NCBI GenBank assembly: GCA_964638035.1
Contig: CAZWXD010000014.1
Location: 15,788 to 79,787 of the forward strand
Source of the DNA: JAGGAG01 sp964638035
GTDB lineage: Bacteria; Gemmatimonadota; Gemmatimonadetes; Gemmatimonadales; GWC2-71-9
Length of the DNA stretch: 64,000 bases
Direction: 5' to 3'
The notes under the pieces were generated by a model. The model saw only the letters and a list, made by a program, of their open reading frames with translations, searched no databases and was not told the DNA's origin. Position numbers and translations under genes: made by a program. Below, piece after piece: positions 9,175-17,647 of the stretch. Each line of letters starts with the position of its first letter. Position 1 is the stretch's first letter.

Positions 9175-10200
9175 TCATGCGTCGCCCCGCGCCTGCCGCC
9201 CCTCGCCGTCCTCGGCGTCCTTGCCCCACGCCGGTCCGCCGCCGGCCAGGAGGTAGAGCACGGCCATCCGCACCGCCACGCCGTTGGTCACCTGGGGGAG
9301 GATCACGCTGTGGGGGCCGTCGGCCACCTCGCTGTCGATCTCGACCCCGCGGTTCATCGGGCCCGGGTGCATGATGACGAGGTCCCTGGGCGCCCGCTCC
9401 AGCCGTGCCGTCGAGAGCCCGAAGACCCGGTTGTACTCGCGCAGCGAGGGAATGAACCCGGCCTGCATCCGCTCCAGCTGCAGTCGCAGGACATTGAGGG
9501 CATCGGCCCACTGGATCGCGTCCTCGATGTGCGGGATCACGGTGACGCCCAGGTCCTCCACGTCGCGCGGGAGGAGCGATGCGGGCCCGCAGACCGCCAC
9601 GTCGGCGCCGAGCCGGGTGAGTCCCCAGATGTTGCTCCGGCCCACCCGACTGTGCAGCAGGTCGCCGCAGATACACACCTTGAGCCCGTCGAGCCTCCCG
9701 AAGCGGTCCCGCAGCGTCAGGATGTCGAGGAGGCCCTGCGTGGGGTGCTCGTGCTTGCCGTCGCCCGCATTGATGACGTTGCTGCGGATCCGGCGCCCCA
9801 GGAACTCCGCCGATCCCGAGGCCGGGTGGCGGATGACCACCATGTCGATGTGCATGGCCTCGAGGTTCCGCGCCGTGTCCACCAGCGTCTCACCCTTGGA
9901 GACCGACGACCCCGAGCTCGCCACGTTGACCGTGTCTGCGGAGAGCCGCTTCTCGGCGAACTCGAAGGAGATGCGCGTGCGGGTGGATGCCTCGAAGAAC
10001 AGGTTGACGATCGTCTTGCCGCGAAGGGCCGGCACCTTCTTGATCTGCCGCTCGCTGACTTCCTTGAAGGGCTCCGCGGTGTCGAGGACCAGGCGGAGCT
10101 GGTCGGCCGAGAGGTACTCGAGGGCCGTCAGGTCCTTCTCGAGCGTCACCGGCGCGGACCGGGCTCCCGGGGCCCCGCTCCCCCCTGCCTGCTCCGTCAT
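9175..10200 (-). CDS. pyrB: Aspartate carbamoyltransferase catalytic subunit
   Basis: A 341-residue transferase making carbamoyl-aspartate from carbamoyl phosphate and aspartate. The carbamoyl-phosphate loop ASTRTR (71-76) and the HPTQGLLD motif are intact. The C-terminal tail of about 25 residues beyond the last helix (GGGPAWGKDAEDGEG) is a charged extension. ATG 10200 overlaps the stop of pyrR (ATGA). No pyrI regulatory subunit is nearby, so the enzyme is probably of the class working with dihydroorotase or as a bare trimer. Confidence 0.94.
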   Translation of the reverse strand: MTEQAGGSGAPGARSAPVTLEKDLTALEYLSADQLRLVLDTAEPFKEVSERQIKKVPALRGKTIVNLFFEASTRTRISFEFAEKRLSADTVNVASSGSSVSKGETLVDTARNLEAMHIDMVVIRHPASGSAEFLGRRIRSNVINAGDGKHEHPTQGLLDILTLRDRFGRLDGLKVCICGDLLHSRVGRSNIWGLTRLGADVAVCGPASLLPRDVEDLGVTVIPHIEDAIQWADALNVLRLQLERMQAGFIPSLREYNRVFGLSTARLERAPRDLVIMHPGPMNRGVEIDSEVADGPHSVILPQVTNGVAVRMAVLYLLAGGGPAWGKDAEDGEGRQARGDA

Positions 10201-10736
10201 GCCATCTCCCTGACCACGGCCACTGCGTCCTCGCCATCAAGCTCCTGCACCCGCACGTCCACCCGGTCCCCGGCGCCGGTGCTGACCCTCGTGCCGATGA
10301 TGTCGGCCTGGATGGGCAGCTCGCGGCCACCGCGATCGACCAGCACGCAGAGCAGGATCCGGCGGGGCCGCCCGAAGTCGGCGCACTCGTCGAGGGCCGC
10401 CCGCACGGTGCGCCCGGTGAAGAGGACGTCGTCCACGATCACGACAATGCGGCCGTCGAGGTCGGGCAGGCTGGTCTCCCCCACCATGGGACGGGGACCG
10501 ATGGCCTGCAGGTCATCGCGATAGAGGGTGATGTCGAGCTTGCCGAGGGCCACGCTGGACGCTTCGGCCTCGTCGATGAGTGCCTTGAGGCGGGCGGCGA
10601 GTTCCACGCCGCGCCGCTGGATGCCCACCAGGACCAGGTGCTCGGTGCCTCGGGCCCGCTCCACGATCTCCGAGGCCATGCGCTGGAGGCAGCGTGCAAG
10701 GGCCCGGGCATCCATGATCACGGCGGGGGATGGCAT
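10197..10736 (-). CDS. pyrR: PyrR bifunctional pyrimidine regulator / uracil phosphoribosyltransferase
   Basis: A 179-residue PRTase-fold protein with the PRPP-binding loop VVIVDDVLFTGRT. In families studied, PyrR binds UMP and pyr mRNA leaders to attenuate transcription and also has uracil phosphoribosyltransferase activity. It is first in pyrR-pyrB-pyrC. The start may be ATG 10736 or ATG 10715 (MDARAL). Only 35 bases separate it from the gene upstream and I see no antiterminator-like leader there, so any PyrR control would act on RNA further upstream or at translation. Confidence 0.92.
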   Translation of the reverse strand: MPSPAVIMDARALARCLQRMASEIVERARGTEHLVLVGIQRRGVELAARLKALIDEAEASSVALGKLDITLYRDDLQAIGPRPMVGETSLPDLDGRIVVIVDDVLFTGRTVRAALDECADFGRPRRILLCVLVDRGGRELPIQADIIGTRVSTGAGDRVDVRVQELDGEDAVAVVREMA

Positions 10737-10771
10737 CGGGGCGGGAAGCTAATGCGGTGACGGCGTCCCTG

Positions 10772-12121
10772 CTACATCCGCCCCATCCGCATCAGGATCT
10801 CGCTCTGGCCCACGCGCGGAAGGCCCATCACGGCCTTCGGGTCACGCATGTCCACCGCCGTCGCCAGCTTCTCGCGGTGGGCCGCACTGGTCATCTGGCC
10901 CCACGCCACGCAGAGCGAGTCGCCCACGACACCCAGGACGGGGAAGCTGGCGGCCACCCCCCCGTCACTCACCCGCTCGACCGGCCCGAACGTCGCGCCG
11001 CCATCACGCGAGCGCCGGACCAGGATGCGCGGCAGCTCGGAGTGGCCGTCGTCCCACGCCACGACCACTTCCCCCCTGGCGCCCAGGGCAAGCTGCACAT
11101 GCGCCGGGGTGGAGCGCTCCCCCACCGCGACCGGCACCGGCACGAAGGTTCGGCCCCCATCGCGGGACTGCCCGTACCACACGCCGGCCTCGCCGGCCCG
11201 CCCCTGCCACCACGCGATGTGCACCGCGCCGGTCGCATCGACCTTGAGCGATGGGCCCGCATGCGGGCACCCCGGGTACACCCAGTTGTCCTCGCGCGGC
11301 CGGACCGGCGCGTCCCAGGTGTCCCCGCCATCCCGGGACCGCATGACCACGATGTCCCGCACATCCCCGGGCAGGATGGCCCGCCAGGCAAGGTAGAGTG
11401 TGCCATCCCCGCCTGCCGCGATCGCCGTCCGGCAGCACGGGCAGGTTGGCTGGCGGTACACCATGCGGGTGGGCTCCCACGTCCTGCCCTGGTCGAACGA
11501 CCGGCTCATCGCCACGCCGGACTGCCCCTTGGTGTTCAGCAGCCAGGTGGCGATGAGGCGGCCATCGGGCGCCGCGAGCAGCGCATGAAAGTTGTGGGCC
11601 CCGAAATCCCCGAACCTGCCAGCCTCGTTCACCGTCACCGGTGCAGACCAGGTGGCGCCCCCGTCGTCCGATCGCACGAAGCGCAGGGCGCTCACCGGGA
11701 AGCGCTGCCCCGGGACCACCTTCCCCACCGCATACAGGGCGTAGATGTGCGTCGCGTCGGCGGTGAGTTGCGGCGGCGCCTCGCCGTGCGGCTCGATGGG
11801 GCCGAGCGGGTCGGTGATGGTCGCATGCCGCTCGCCCGCCGTGCCCCGGGGCCGCACGGTGATGTGCAGCGAGCCCTCGTCGCCTCCCCCCGGGGCCGAC
11901 ACCCAGGACACCACGCGATCGCCACCCTGCGTGGTGAGGAACATCGGCGTGGCCCCGTTGGCGGTCGCCTGCGAGACCACCACGGCGGGGGTGAACGATG
12001 GCGACGCGGCCCGGTCCCCGGACGTGGCGCAGCCGCCGACCGCAAGCACGATCCCCAGCACCCCTGACGCCCTGACGCCCTGGCGCCATGACGCCCCCTT
12101 GCCCAGGCATGCGACCATCAT
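10772..12121 (-). CDS. Asp-box (BNR/sialidase-fold) lipoprotein of the copper locus
   Basis: A 449-residue exported protein. A lipoprotein signal ends at VGGC, about residue 31. The body is a beta-propeller with at least five Asp-box turns (SDDGGATW, SFDQGRTW, SRDGGDTW, SRDGGRTF, SRDGGATF), the fold of sialidases and photosystem assembly factors. No sialidase FRIP or Arg-triad motif is evident, so glycosidase activity is not supported. A CPCC cluster (QPTCPCCRTA) mid-protein could bind a soft metal. ATG 12121 is preceded by GGGAGG; it lies two bases after the TonB receptor stop. The signal peptide is partly encoded by a short GGCGTCA-type repeat. Confidence 0.75.
   Translation of the reverse strand: MMVACLGKGASWRQGVRASGVLGIVLAVGGCATSGDRAASPSFTPAVVVSQATANGATPMFLTTQGGDRVVSWVSAPGGGDEGSLHITVRPRGTAGERHATITDPLGPIEPHGEAPPQLTADATHIYALYAVGKVVPGQRFPVSALRFVRSDDGGATWSAPVTVNEAGRFGDFGAHNFHALLAAPDGRLIATWLLNTKGQSGVAMSRSFDQGRTWEPTRMVYRQPTCPCCRTAIAAGGDGTLYLAWRAILPGDVRDIVVMRSRDGGDTWDAPVRPREDNWVYPGCPHAGPSLKVDATGAVHIAWWQGRAGEAGVWYGQSRDGGRTFVPVPVAVGERSTPAHVQLALGARGEVVVAWDDGHSELPRILVRRSRDGGATFGPVERVSDGGVAASFPVLGVVGDSLCVAWGQMTSAAHREKLATAVDMRDPKAVMGLPRVGQSEILMRMGRM
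12062..12095. repeat. CTGACGCC short-repeat cluster, copy 1
   Basis: Two tandem CTGACGCC units followed by TGGCGCC and ATGACGCC. The same octamer, or its complement GGCGTCAG, is clustered at 14523-14556 and 21121-21164. Here it lies inside the signal-peptide codons of the Asp-box lipoprotein. Confidence 0.6.
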
Positions 12122-12123
12122 GT

Positions 12124-14490
12124 TCAGAACCCTCCCGGAAAGGCCGCCACACTCACGCCCAGCACGGCGAAGCGGCCGGCGCCCGCGTTGTAGAAGCGGC
12201 CAGTGCCGTCATTGATGACGGCATTGGCCACATAGGTCTTGTTGAACAGGTTCTCGATGTTGCCGAAGATCGTGGCCGGACCGAGTGCGTACCGGGCGTT
12301 CAGGTTGACGATGCCCCACGCCGGGATGGCGCTGAACGGCACGGCGTTGAGCGTGGGTGACCCGAACGAGCGGAAGTACATGGTCCCTGTCGTCGAGTTC
12401 CCGTTGTCCACGTAGGTCCGGGCCTGCCACTCGACCCCGACGCCAGCGACCAGGGCCTTCACCGGACGAAACCGGAGTTCGCCACCCAGCCGGTGCACCG
12501 GCACCCCGGGGAGCCGGTTGCCACTGAAGTCCGTGAGCACCGCCTGTCCGCTCGGGTTGACCACCATCGACTGGTAGTCGGTGAGCTTGTAGTCGGCGAA
12601 GGTGTAGCTGCCGGTGAAGTCGAGCCAGGGGGCCAGCAAGGCGGTCCAGCCCACCTCGAGCCCTATGTTCCGGGAGGACCCGGCGTTCTCGAAGACCGGG
12701 CGCGGTCCGGCCGGGGTGGGGATGGTGCGCGAGAGGAACTCCCCGGTGACGTCGGCATAGAACACCGAGACATTGAGGAAGAGGGCATCGCCCACCATTG
12801 TCCTGGCGCCCAGCTCGTAGTTCCAGAGCGACTTGGGCGCGAGCGAATCATTGATCGCCTGGGCCGGGTCGGGGCTGGCGGTCAGCTCGCCCGCCGTGGG
12901 CACCTCGAATCCGCGTGCGACGGTGGCATACATCGTGGTCGCGGCATTCGCCCGCCAGGTGGCCGAGAACTTCGGGCTCAGCTGGTCAAAGACCTTGTCG
13001 GCGGACAGGGCCGGGTTCATGTAGTTGTCGAGGTCGTACTCGACCCGGTCGTACCGCAGGCCGGCCGACACCGAGAGCGATGCGGCGACCCGCGCCTCCG
13101 CCACGCCGTAGACACCGACGTTGGGAAGGGCCATGTAGCCGTTGGCCAGCATGGCCCCGGGCACGCCGCCCTGGTTCACGAACCGCTGGTCCGTGCCGTA
13201 CAGGTTGTCGTAGTCCACGCCGGCGGTCGCCAGGACCAGCGGATCGTCGCGGCGATCGACGGCGGCGTGGAGGCGAGTGCCGGCCTGGATGCGGTGGAGG
13301 TTCTGCTCGAGCACCTGGTAGATCGGGTGGTCCAGCGTCCGCCCGCCATAGTAGACGTACGACGTTGACTGCAGCGTCCCTTCCGCGCCAATGCCCTGGT
13401 CGAGCCGCAACCCGGTGCGATAGCGCGCGTCGCGCCGCGCGTAGGCATTGGCAACGCTGACCGGGTTGGCCTGGTTCGGGTCGGCCTGGAACTCGGCCTC
13501 GGTGAGGGCCCCGGGGATGTTCATGTCGAGGTTCGACGTGCTCGCCTCGACGCTGAGGCGGGTGCGGAGCGCCGGCTGCCAGTCGGCCCGCAGGTTGAAC
13601 CGCGTCATCCGGTTGTTGTTGAAGTCGCGAAACCCCTCCGCGTCGGTGTGGGCACCACTCACCAGCACGCTGCCCCGGCCGCGATCGAAGGTGCTCCCCA
13701 GGTAGCCGTCGTACTTGGCGAAGCCGAAGGCGCCGTTCTGGACCCGCAGGTTGATGCCCCGGCTGTCCTGCCCTGTTCGCGAGATGATGTTCACCGCGCC
13801 GCCCGAGGCAACCCCACCGTACAGGGCGGACGCGGGGCCGCGCACGACCTCCACCTGCCGGGCCTGCGCCAGCTCGACCAGGTCGAGCCGGGTGAGCCCG
13901 TCGGGCTCGGTGATGGGCACGCCATCGAGGAGCACGGCCACGCCACGCACCCCGAACGTCGTGCGGATCCCCGACCCGCGCACGGAGAGGTTCACGTCGT
14001 CGCCACCATAGCGCGACTGCGCCAGGATGCCTGGCGTGTAACGCAGCACCTCGTCGAGGCCGGCCGTGCGGCCCGACTCGATGACGGTGGTGTCCACTGC
14101 CGTGACGGCAGCCGGCACCTCGCTCAAGCTGCGTTCGTCGCGCGTCGCGGTCACCACCACGGGATCGAGCACTGCCGCGGCGGCTGTGAGGCTGAAGTCG
14201 GCCCGGGTCGGGTTCCCGGCCTCCACCACCACCCGCCTGGCGACGGGCCGGTAGCCCACCCGGCGAACCGAGACCTCCGCTGGCCCGGGGGCAAGGCCCT
14301 CCAACCGATATCGTCCGTCTGGCGCCGTGCGCACCCGCAGCGACCCGCTCATCACGTCGGCCTCGACAACCGGCTCGCCCGTGGCACTGTCACGCACCAC
14401 TCCCTGCACCACGCCCTGCTGTTGCGCCACCAGCGGCCCAGCGCCCAGCAGGAGCAGCAGGGCACCGCCCATCCGATGCTGCCTCGTCAT
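12124..14490 (-). CDS. TonB-dependent outer-membrane receptor, probable metal/copper type
   Basis: A 788-residue receptor. In order: signal peptide ending near VAQQQ, a CarboxypepD-regulatory-like beta domain (about 27-105), a TonB-box-like VVVTATR, a plug domain (DEVLRYTPGIL, LLDGVPITEPDG, VEVVRGPASALYGG) and a 22-strand-type barrel ending with a terminal Phe. It would import a ligand across the outer membrane using TonB energy. The substrate is not readable from sequence; copper or a copper chelate is inferred from the copC, copD and His-rich genes just upstream. ATG 14490 has a GGGGAA ribosome site; upstream codons are non-coding in character. Confidence 0.9.
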   Translation of the reverse strand: MTRQHRMGGALLLLLGAGPLVAQQQGVVQGVVRDSATGEPVVEADVMSGSLRVRTAPDGRYRLEGLAPGPAEVSVRRVGYRPVARRVVVEAGNPTRADFSLTAAAAVLDPVVVTATRDERSLSEVPAAVTAVDTTVIESGRTAGLDEVLRYTPGILAQSRYGGDDVNLSVRGSGIRTTFGVRGVAVLLDGVPITEPDGLTRLDLVELAQARQVEVVRGPASALYGGVASGGAVNIISRTGQDSRGINLRVQNGAFGFAKYDGYLGSTFDRGRGSVLVSGAHTDAEGFRDFNNNRMTRFNLRADWQPALRTRLSVEASTSNLDMNIPGALTEAEFQADPNQANPVSVANAYARRDARYRTGLRLDQGIGAEGTLQSTSYVYYGGRTLDHPIYQVLEQNLHRIQAGTRLHAAVDRRDDPLVLATAGVDYDNLYGTDQRFVNQGGVPGAMLANGYMALPNVGVYGVAEARVAASLSVSAGLRYDRVEYDLDNYMNPALSADKVFDQLSPKFSATWRANAATTMYATVARGFEVPTAGELTASPDPAQAINDSLAPKSLWNYELGARTMVGDALFLNVSVFYADVTGEFLSRTIPTPAGPRPVFENAGSSRNIGLEVGWTALLAPWLDFTGSYTFADYKLTDYQSMVVNPSGQAVLTDFSGNRLPGVPVHRLGGELRFRPVKALVAGVGVEWQARTYVDNGNSTTGTMYFRSFGSPTLNAVPFSAIPAWGIVNLNARYALGPATIFGNIENLFNKTYVANAVINDGTGRFYNAGAGRFAVLGVSVAAFPGGF

Positions 14491-14522
14491 GTTTTCCCCG
14501 TGCGTTGCCGCCCTTGCCGGTT

Positions 14523-14556
14523 GCCCTGACGCCAAGATGCCGGACGTCAGGGTGTC
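14523..14556. repeat. CTGACGCC short-repeat cluster, copy 2, with hairpin
   Basis: CCCTGACG (14523-14530) and CGTCAGGG about 13 bases later form an inverted repeat, followed by GTGTCAGG. It lies in the 132-base gap upstream of the TonB receptor and uses the same GTCAGGG/CTGACGCC units as 12062-12095 and 21121-21164. It may be a repeat element or part of the receptor leader. Confidence 0.5.
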
Positions 14557-14622
14557 AGGTTGGGCGGTCGCTTGCAGTTGTCGGCGTCCGGCTGGCGGAC
14601 GCAGTGTGGTCACGTCGTGGCG

Positions 14623-15021
14623 TCAGGCGACGCGCGGTGCGACAACTGGTGGGGCGGTAGGCGGCGGGAGCAGGTCGAGCGGTACGTGGGGCGGGAACCA
14701 GGCGACCTGCCGGGGGCGCGGCGCCGCCGGATGGTGCTGCTCCCCAGCAGCGGCCAGCTCGGGTGCGGCGGGCACCAGGAGCACCGGACCAGCCTGGCAG
14801 GCCCCCAGACAGTCGCAGTGGCTGCCATGGTGGCCGGCGGACTGGGTGTCGTGAGGCGCACCATGGTCGTGATGCGAGGCATCAGGGCCGTGGTTCATGG
14901 GGGCGGGAGTTGCCGCCACGCTCGTCGGGCATGGATGCCCAAGCGACAGCCAGCTTCCCCCCAACCCCGGCAGCAGGATCGCCAGGAGAAGTGCGAGCGG
15001 GCCCAGGCAGCGACGCGGCAT
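14623..15021 (-). CDS. His/Cys-rich exported protein, copy 2 (putative copper binder)
   Basis: A 132-residue protein with a signal sequence (LLLAILLPGLGGS), the motif WLSLGHPCP, a His-rich stretch (MNHGPD, SHHDHGAPHD, GHHGSH), a CxCxxxC cluster (CDCLGAC) and a proline-rich tail (PLDLLPPPTAPP). It is paralogous to the protein at 16443-16814: GGSWLSLGHPCP, CLGACQ and VPLDLLPP recur in the same order. It lies between copD (ATG 15021 shares one base with the copD stop) and the TonB receptor. It recalls short metal-locus proteins such as DUF2946, but I cannot assign it with certainty. Metal binding is inferred from composition and context. Confidence 0.7.
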   Translation of the reverse strand: MPRRCLGPLALLLAILLPGLGGSWLSLGHPCPTSVAATPAPMNHGPDASHHDHGAPHDTQSAGHHGSHCDCLGACQAGPVLLVPAAPELAAAGEQHHPAAPRPRQVAWFPPHVPLDLLPPPTAPPVVAPRVA

Positions 15022-15920
15022 CAGCGGCCGGCCACCTGGGTGGGTGCCGTGGCGTTGGTGCCGGGTGCCGCCGCCATGGCGAGGCCGGGCGGGTCCCGCG
15101 TGATGAGCAGCGAGGTCACGGCGAGGACAGCAGTGGCCAGGAGCAGTTCCAGGGTCGCCGTCCTCCACAGGCGCGTGGCGCTTCCCGCGCTCCCGAGTGA
15201 GGGGCGCACCACCCGCCAGTTCCAGGCCCCCACGCCGAGCAGTGCAACGACGAGCCCGACCTTGAGCAGCAGGCTGCGTCCGTACGGCGTGCCGATGAGC
15301 CCGTGCCAGCCACCGACCAGCCACACCGCCTCGGCCACCCCGGTGAGGAGGACCGTCGCGCCGCACACGAGCGCCATGGGGGAGAACCGGCCGATGACCC
15401 GGGCGACGGCGAGTTCCGCGCCATCCTGGGTGCCGAAGAGCACGCGGCGCCGGACCAGGACGACGGCCAGCGTCCCCAACCAGAGGCCGGCGGCCAGCGC
15501 ATGTGCCCCGGTCAGTGCGACGCCTGCCACGGCGCCGACCGGTGCCTCCTGCGCATGGCCCGTGAGGGGCAGCGTCAAAGCCACCAGCACGGCCGCGGTG
15601 AGTGCCATCCAGCGACCGCTGCGCGCTGTCACCAGCGCCACCGCCGCCGCAGCGGCCTGCCATTGCAATCCCCGGCCCCAGCCAGAGCCCAGGATGGTGC
15701 GCAGGGTTCCGGTCGTGAGCTGCTCGCCCGGATCGAGGAACGAGTCGGCCTGGGCCAGCAGCCGCAGGCCGGCTCCCAGCAGCAGCACCAGGGCCGCCAG
15801 CATGGCAAGGCGCCCAAGCTCGCGTCCGGCGGCGCCAGGCTCCACGAGGAGCCTGGTGCCCGCCACGCCGCAGAGCAGGAACACGCCGGCGAACGTGACC
15901 CAGTTTGCCGCTGCGGTCAC
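15021..15920 (-). CDS. copD: CopD-family copper resistance membrane protein
   Basis: About 299 residues, almost entirely transmembrane (seven to eight helices), with the CopD domain motif around LWLGTLAVVLV, GRFSPMALVCGATVLLTG and the YGRSLLLKVGLV segment. CopD works with periplasmic CopC in moving or buffering copper across the inner membrane. GTG 15920 overlaps the copC stop as GTGA, so the two are translationally coupled. Copper uptake rather than resistance is possible, since CopCD can do either. Confidence 0.85.
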   Translation of the reverse strand: MTAAANWVTFAGVFLLCGVAGTRLLVEPGAAGRELGRLAMLAALVLLLGAGLRLLAQADSFLDPGEQLTTGTLRTILGSGWGRGLQWQAAAAAVALVTARSGRWMALTAAVLVALTLPLTGHAQEAPVGAVAGVALTGAHALAAGLWLGTLAVVLVRRRVLFGTQDGAELAVARVIGRFSPMALVCGATVLLTGVAEAVWLVGGWHGLIGTPYGRSLLLKVGLVVALLGVGAWNWRVVRPSLGSAGSATRLWRTATLELLLATAVLAVTSLLITRDPPGLAMAAAPGTNATAPTQVAGR

Positions 15921-16300
15921 GGGCGCAGCGTGAAGGTGTATGTGCCGCGCACGACGTGGCCGTCCTTGCTGGCCGTCTTCCAGGTCACCGTGTAGGTGCC
16001 TGGTGCAAGCACCTCGGGCACCGCCGCCACGATGGAGACCGGCTCGTCGGTCCCCTTGACCGCACCCACCCTGGCCTGCACGCCGCTCGCACTGGCCACC
16101 TTGATCGAGCTGAGCCCGATGTCCGCCGCCTCCTTGAACCACAGGCGCACCTCGGTTGGCGATGCCTTCACGGTGTCGTTCACCGCCGGGACCGCCTTCA
16201 CCAGCCGATTGTGGCGCATGGCCCCGGCCGCGCCCACCTGCCCGAGCGCCAACCCTGCGACCAGCACCGTGCTCCCCAGCACGCCATGCCACGACCTCAT
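15917..16300 (-). CDS. copC: CopC periplasmic copper-binding protein
   Basis: A 127-residue exported beta-barrel protein. After a signal peptide ending near GAAGA come the CopC strand pattern LVKAVPA and VRLWFKE, and the C-terminal SKDGHVVRG with His115, a conserved copper ligand. The usual mature N-terminal His is represented by His30 (AMRHNR), slightly displaced depending on the cleavage site. No Met-rich Cu(I) loop is evident, so it resembles the short Cu(II)-binding class. ATG 16300 has a strong AGGAGG; the first gene of the copC-copD pair, 142 bases after the upstream His-rich gene. Confidence 0.88.
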   Translation of the reverse strand: MRSWHGVLGSTVLVAGLALGQVGAAGAMRHNRLVKAVPAVNDTVKASPTEVRLWFKEAADIGLSSIKVASASGVQARVGAVKGTDEPVSIVAAVPEVLAPGTYTVTWKTASKDGHVVRGTYTFTLRP

Positions 16301-16442
16301 GCCACCTCCTGCACTGTGACCCGAAAACCGGGCCCCGGAGTGAACCACCGCCCGGTCCGGCCTGGACTGGGGCGGGTGCGGACACGCCCCCTCCCGGATG
16401 GTGGGAACGCGCCGAGCCTGGACTTACGTGTGTGTGACGGGA

Positions 16443-16814
16443 CTAGCGAACGACTGGGGGCGCCGTAGCTGGCGGGAGGAGGTCGAGCGGAACGTGGTCG
16501 GGAAACCTCAGGGCCGCGCCCGCAACCGGCAGTGGCCCGGCCAGGGCAACAATGGTAGTGGGCAGCTCGGTTGCGCGTGGTGCCAGCGGAGTCGAGCTCC
16601 CCTGGCAGGCGCCCAGGCAATGACACTGGCCCTCGTGGTGCGAAGGTGCGTGGTCATCACCGTGGTGCTGGTGCCCGCTGGCGGCGCCGGGCGCCGGGCC
16701 CGGGGATGCGATGGCTGACGGGCAGGGATGCCCGAGCGACAACCACGAGCCGCCCACGCCCGGCAGGAGCAGGGCGAAGAACAGGGCGAGTGGCGCCAGG
16801 CGGGCGTGTGGCAT
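16443..16814 (-). CDS. His/Cys-rich exported protein, copy 1 (putative copper binder)
   Basis: A 123-residue paralogue of the protein at 14623-15021. It has a signal helix (LFFALLLPGVGGS), WLSLGHPCP, a His-rich stretch (GHQHHGDDHAPSHHEG), CHCLGAC and a tail FPDHVPLDLLPPATAPP. The two copies also resemble each other at the DNA level near their 3' ends. It starts at ATG 16814, four bases after the stop of the C26 hydrolase gene, and precedes copC. The pair probably arose by duplication around copCD. Function unknown; periplasmic metal capture or delivery is the simplest inference. Confidence 0.7.
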   Translation of the reverse strand: MPHARLAPLALFFALLLPGVGGSWLSLGHPCPSAIASPGPAPGAASGHQHHGDDHAPSHHEGQCHCLGACQGSSTPLAPRATELPTTIVALAGPLPVAGAALRFPDHVPLDLLPPATAPPVVR

Positions 16815-16818
16815 GGAA

Positions 16819-17568
16819 TCAGGCGGCGCGGCAGGCACCCACAAACGCATCGAACAACCGGCGCGCAAGCGGGTCGCGCGGCACCAGGCTCTCCGGGTGC
16901 CACTGCACCCCAAGCACGAACCGGCCGCTTCCCTCCACGGCCTCCACGACGCCGTCATCGGATCGCGCCGTGACGGCAAGCCCCTCGCCCAGGCGGTCCA
17001 CCGCCTGGTGGTGCATGCTGTTCACCGCTACGCGTGCCTCGCCCGCCACCCTGCGGAGCCTCGTGCCCTGCTCCACCTGGACCTGGTGTGCCAGGTAGTC
17101 GCGGGCATACTCGGGCGGCTCGAAGTCATGCCGCGCCGTGTCCGGGCGCTCACGGACCAGGTCCTGCACCAGCGTGCCCCCCCGCGCGACATTGATCACC
17201 TGCAGGCCGCGGCACAGGCCGAACAGCGGGAGGTCGTCGGCCAGGGCCCACCGGGCCAGTGTCAACTCGACGGCATCGCGTTCGGGATCGGTGCGCCGGA
17301 GTCCGGGCCGTGCCGCCTGGCCGTAGCTCGAGGGATGAATGTCCACGCCACCAGGCAGGAGCACACCATCGAGGCGCTCGTACATGTCGCGCAGGGCCTC
17401 CTGCCCATCGGTCAGCAGCGGCAGCAGCACCGGTGAGGCGCCCGCCCGCACCAGGGCGTCGAGGTACATGCGGTTCATCACCCACGACGGCGGCATGGAC
17501 GCAGGTATGCCCTCCACCGCCTGCAGGCTCTGCATGGTCACGCCGATCAAGGGTCGCCTGGTTCGCAT
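16819..17568 (-). CDS. Class-I glutamine amidotransferase-like hydrolase (peptidase C26)
   Basis: A 249-residue protein of the gamma-glutamyl-GABA hydrolase (PuuD) type. Motifs: VLLPGGVDI, the nucleophile elbow LFGLCRGLQ with Cys119, VNSMHHQ and the catalytic GVQWHPE. Such enzymes cleave gamma-glutamyl amide bonds. ATG 17568 (MRTRRPLIGVT) is preceded by GGGGAG. It follows a GCS2 amide ligase and two ATP-grasp genes, so it may trim or recycle a gamma-glutamyl product made by them. The next gene downstream (His-rich protein) is only four bases away, which could link this cluster to the copper locus transcriptionally. Confidence 0.85.
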   Translation of the reverse strand: MRTRRPLIGVTMQSLQAVEGIPASMPPSWVMNRMYLDALVRAGASPVLLPLLTDGQEALRDMYERLDGVLLPGGVDIHPSSYGQAARPGLRRTDPERDAVELTLARWALADDLPLFGLCRGLQVINVARGGTLVQDLVRERPDTARHDFEPPEYARDYLAHQVQVEQGTRLRRVAGEARVAVNSMHHQAVDRLGEGLAVTARSDDGVVEAVEGSGRFVLGVQWHPESLVPRDPLARRLFDAFVGACRAA

Positions 17569-17647
17569 CAACTCCCCACGTGAGGTTCCCGGCCCCACCG
17601 CAGGGGCCATCAGGGGAACATAGCAACTTTCCCGCCAGCAGTCGCCC

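Noticed and set aside
10730..12067. Plus-strand open frame opposite the Asp-box lipoprotein
   Set aside because: Antisense shadow; the minus frame has a signal peptide and Asp-boxes.
10772..12121. Functional sialidase
   Set aside because: Asp-box turns alone do not prove it; the FRIP motif and arginine triad were not seen.
14491..14622. Cobalamin or other riboswitch upstream of the TonB receptor
   Set aside because: The gap has a repeat-derived hairpin but no B12-box or other recognisable aptamer core.
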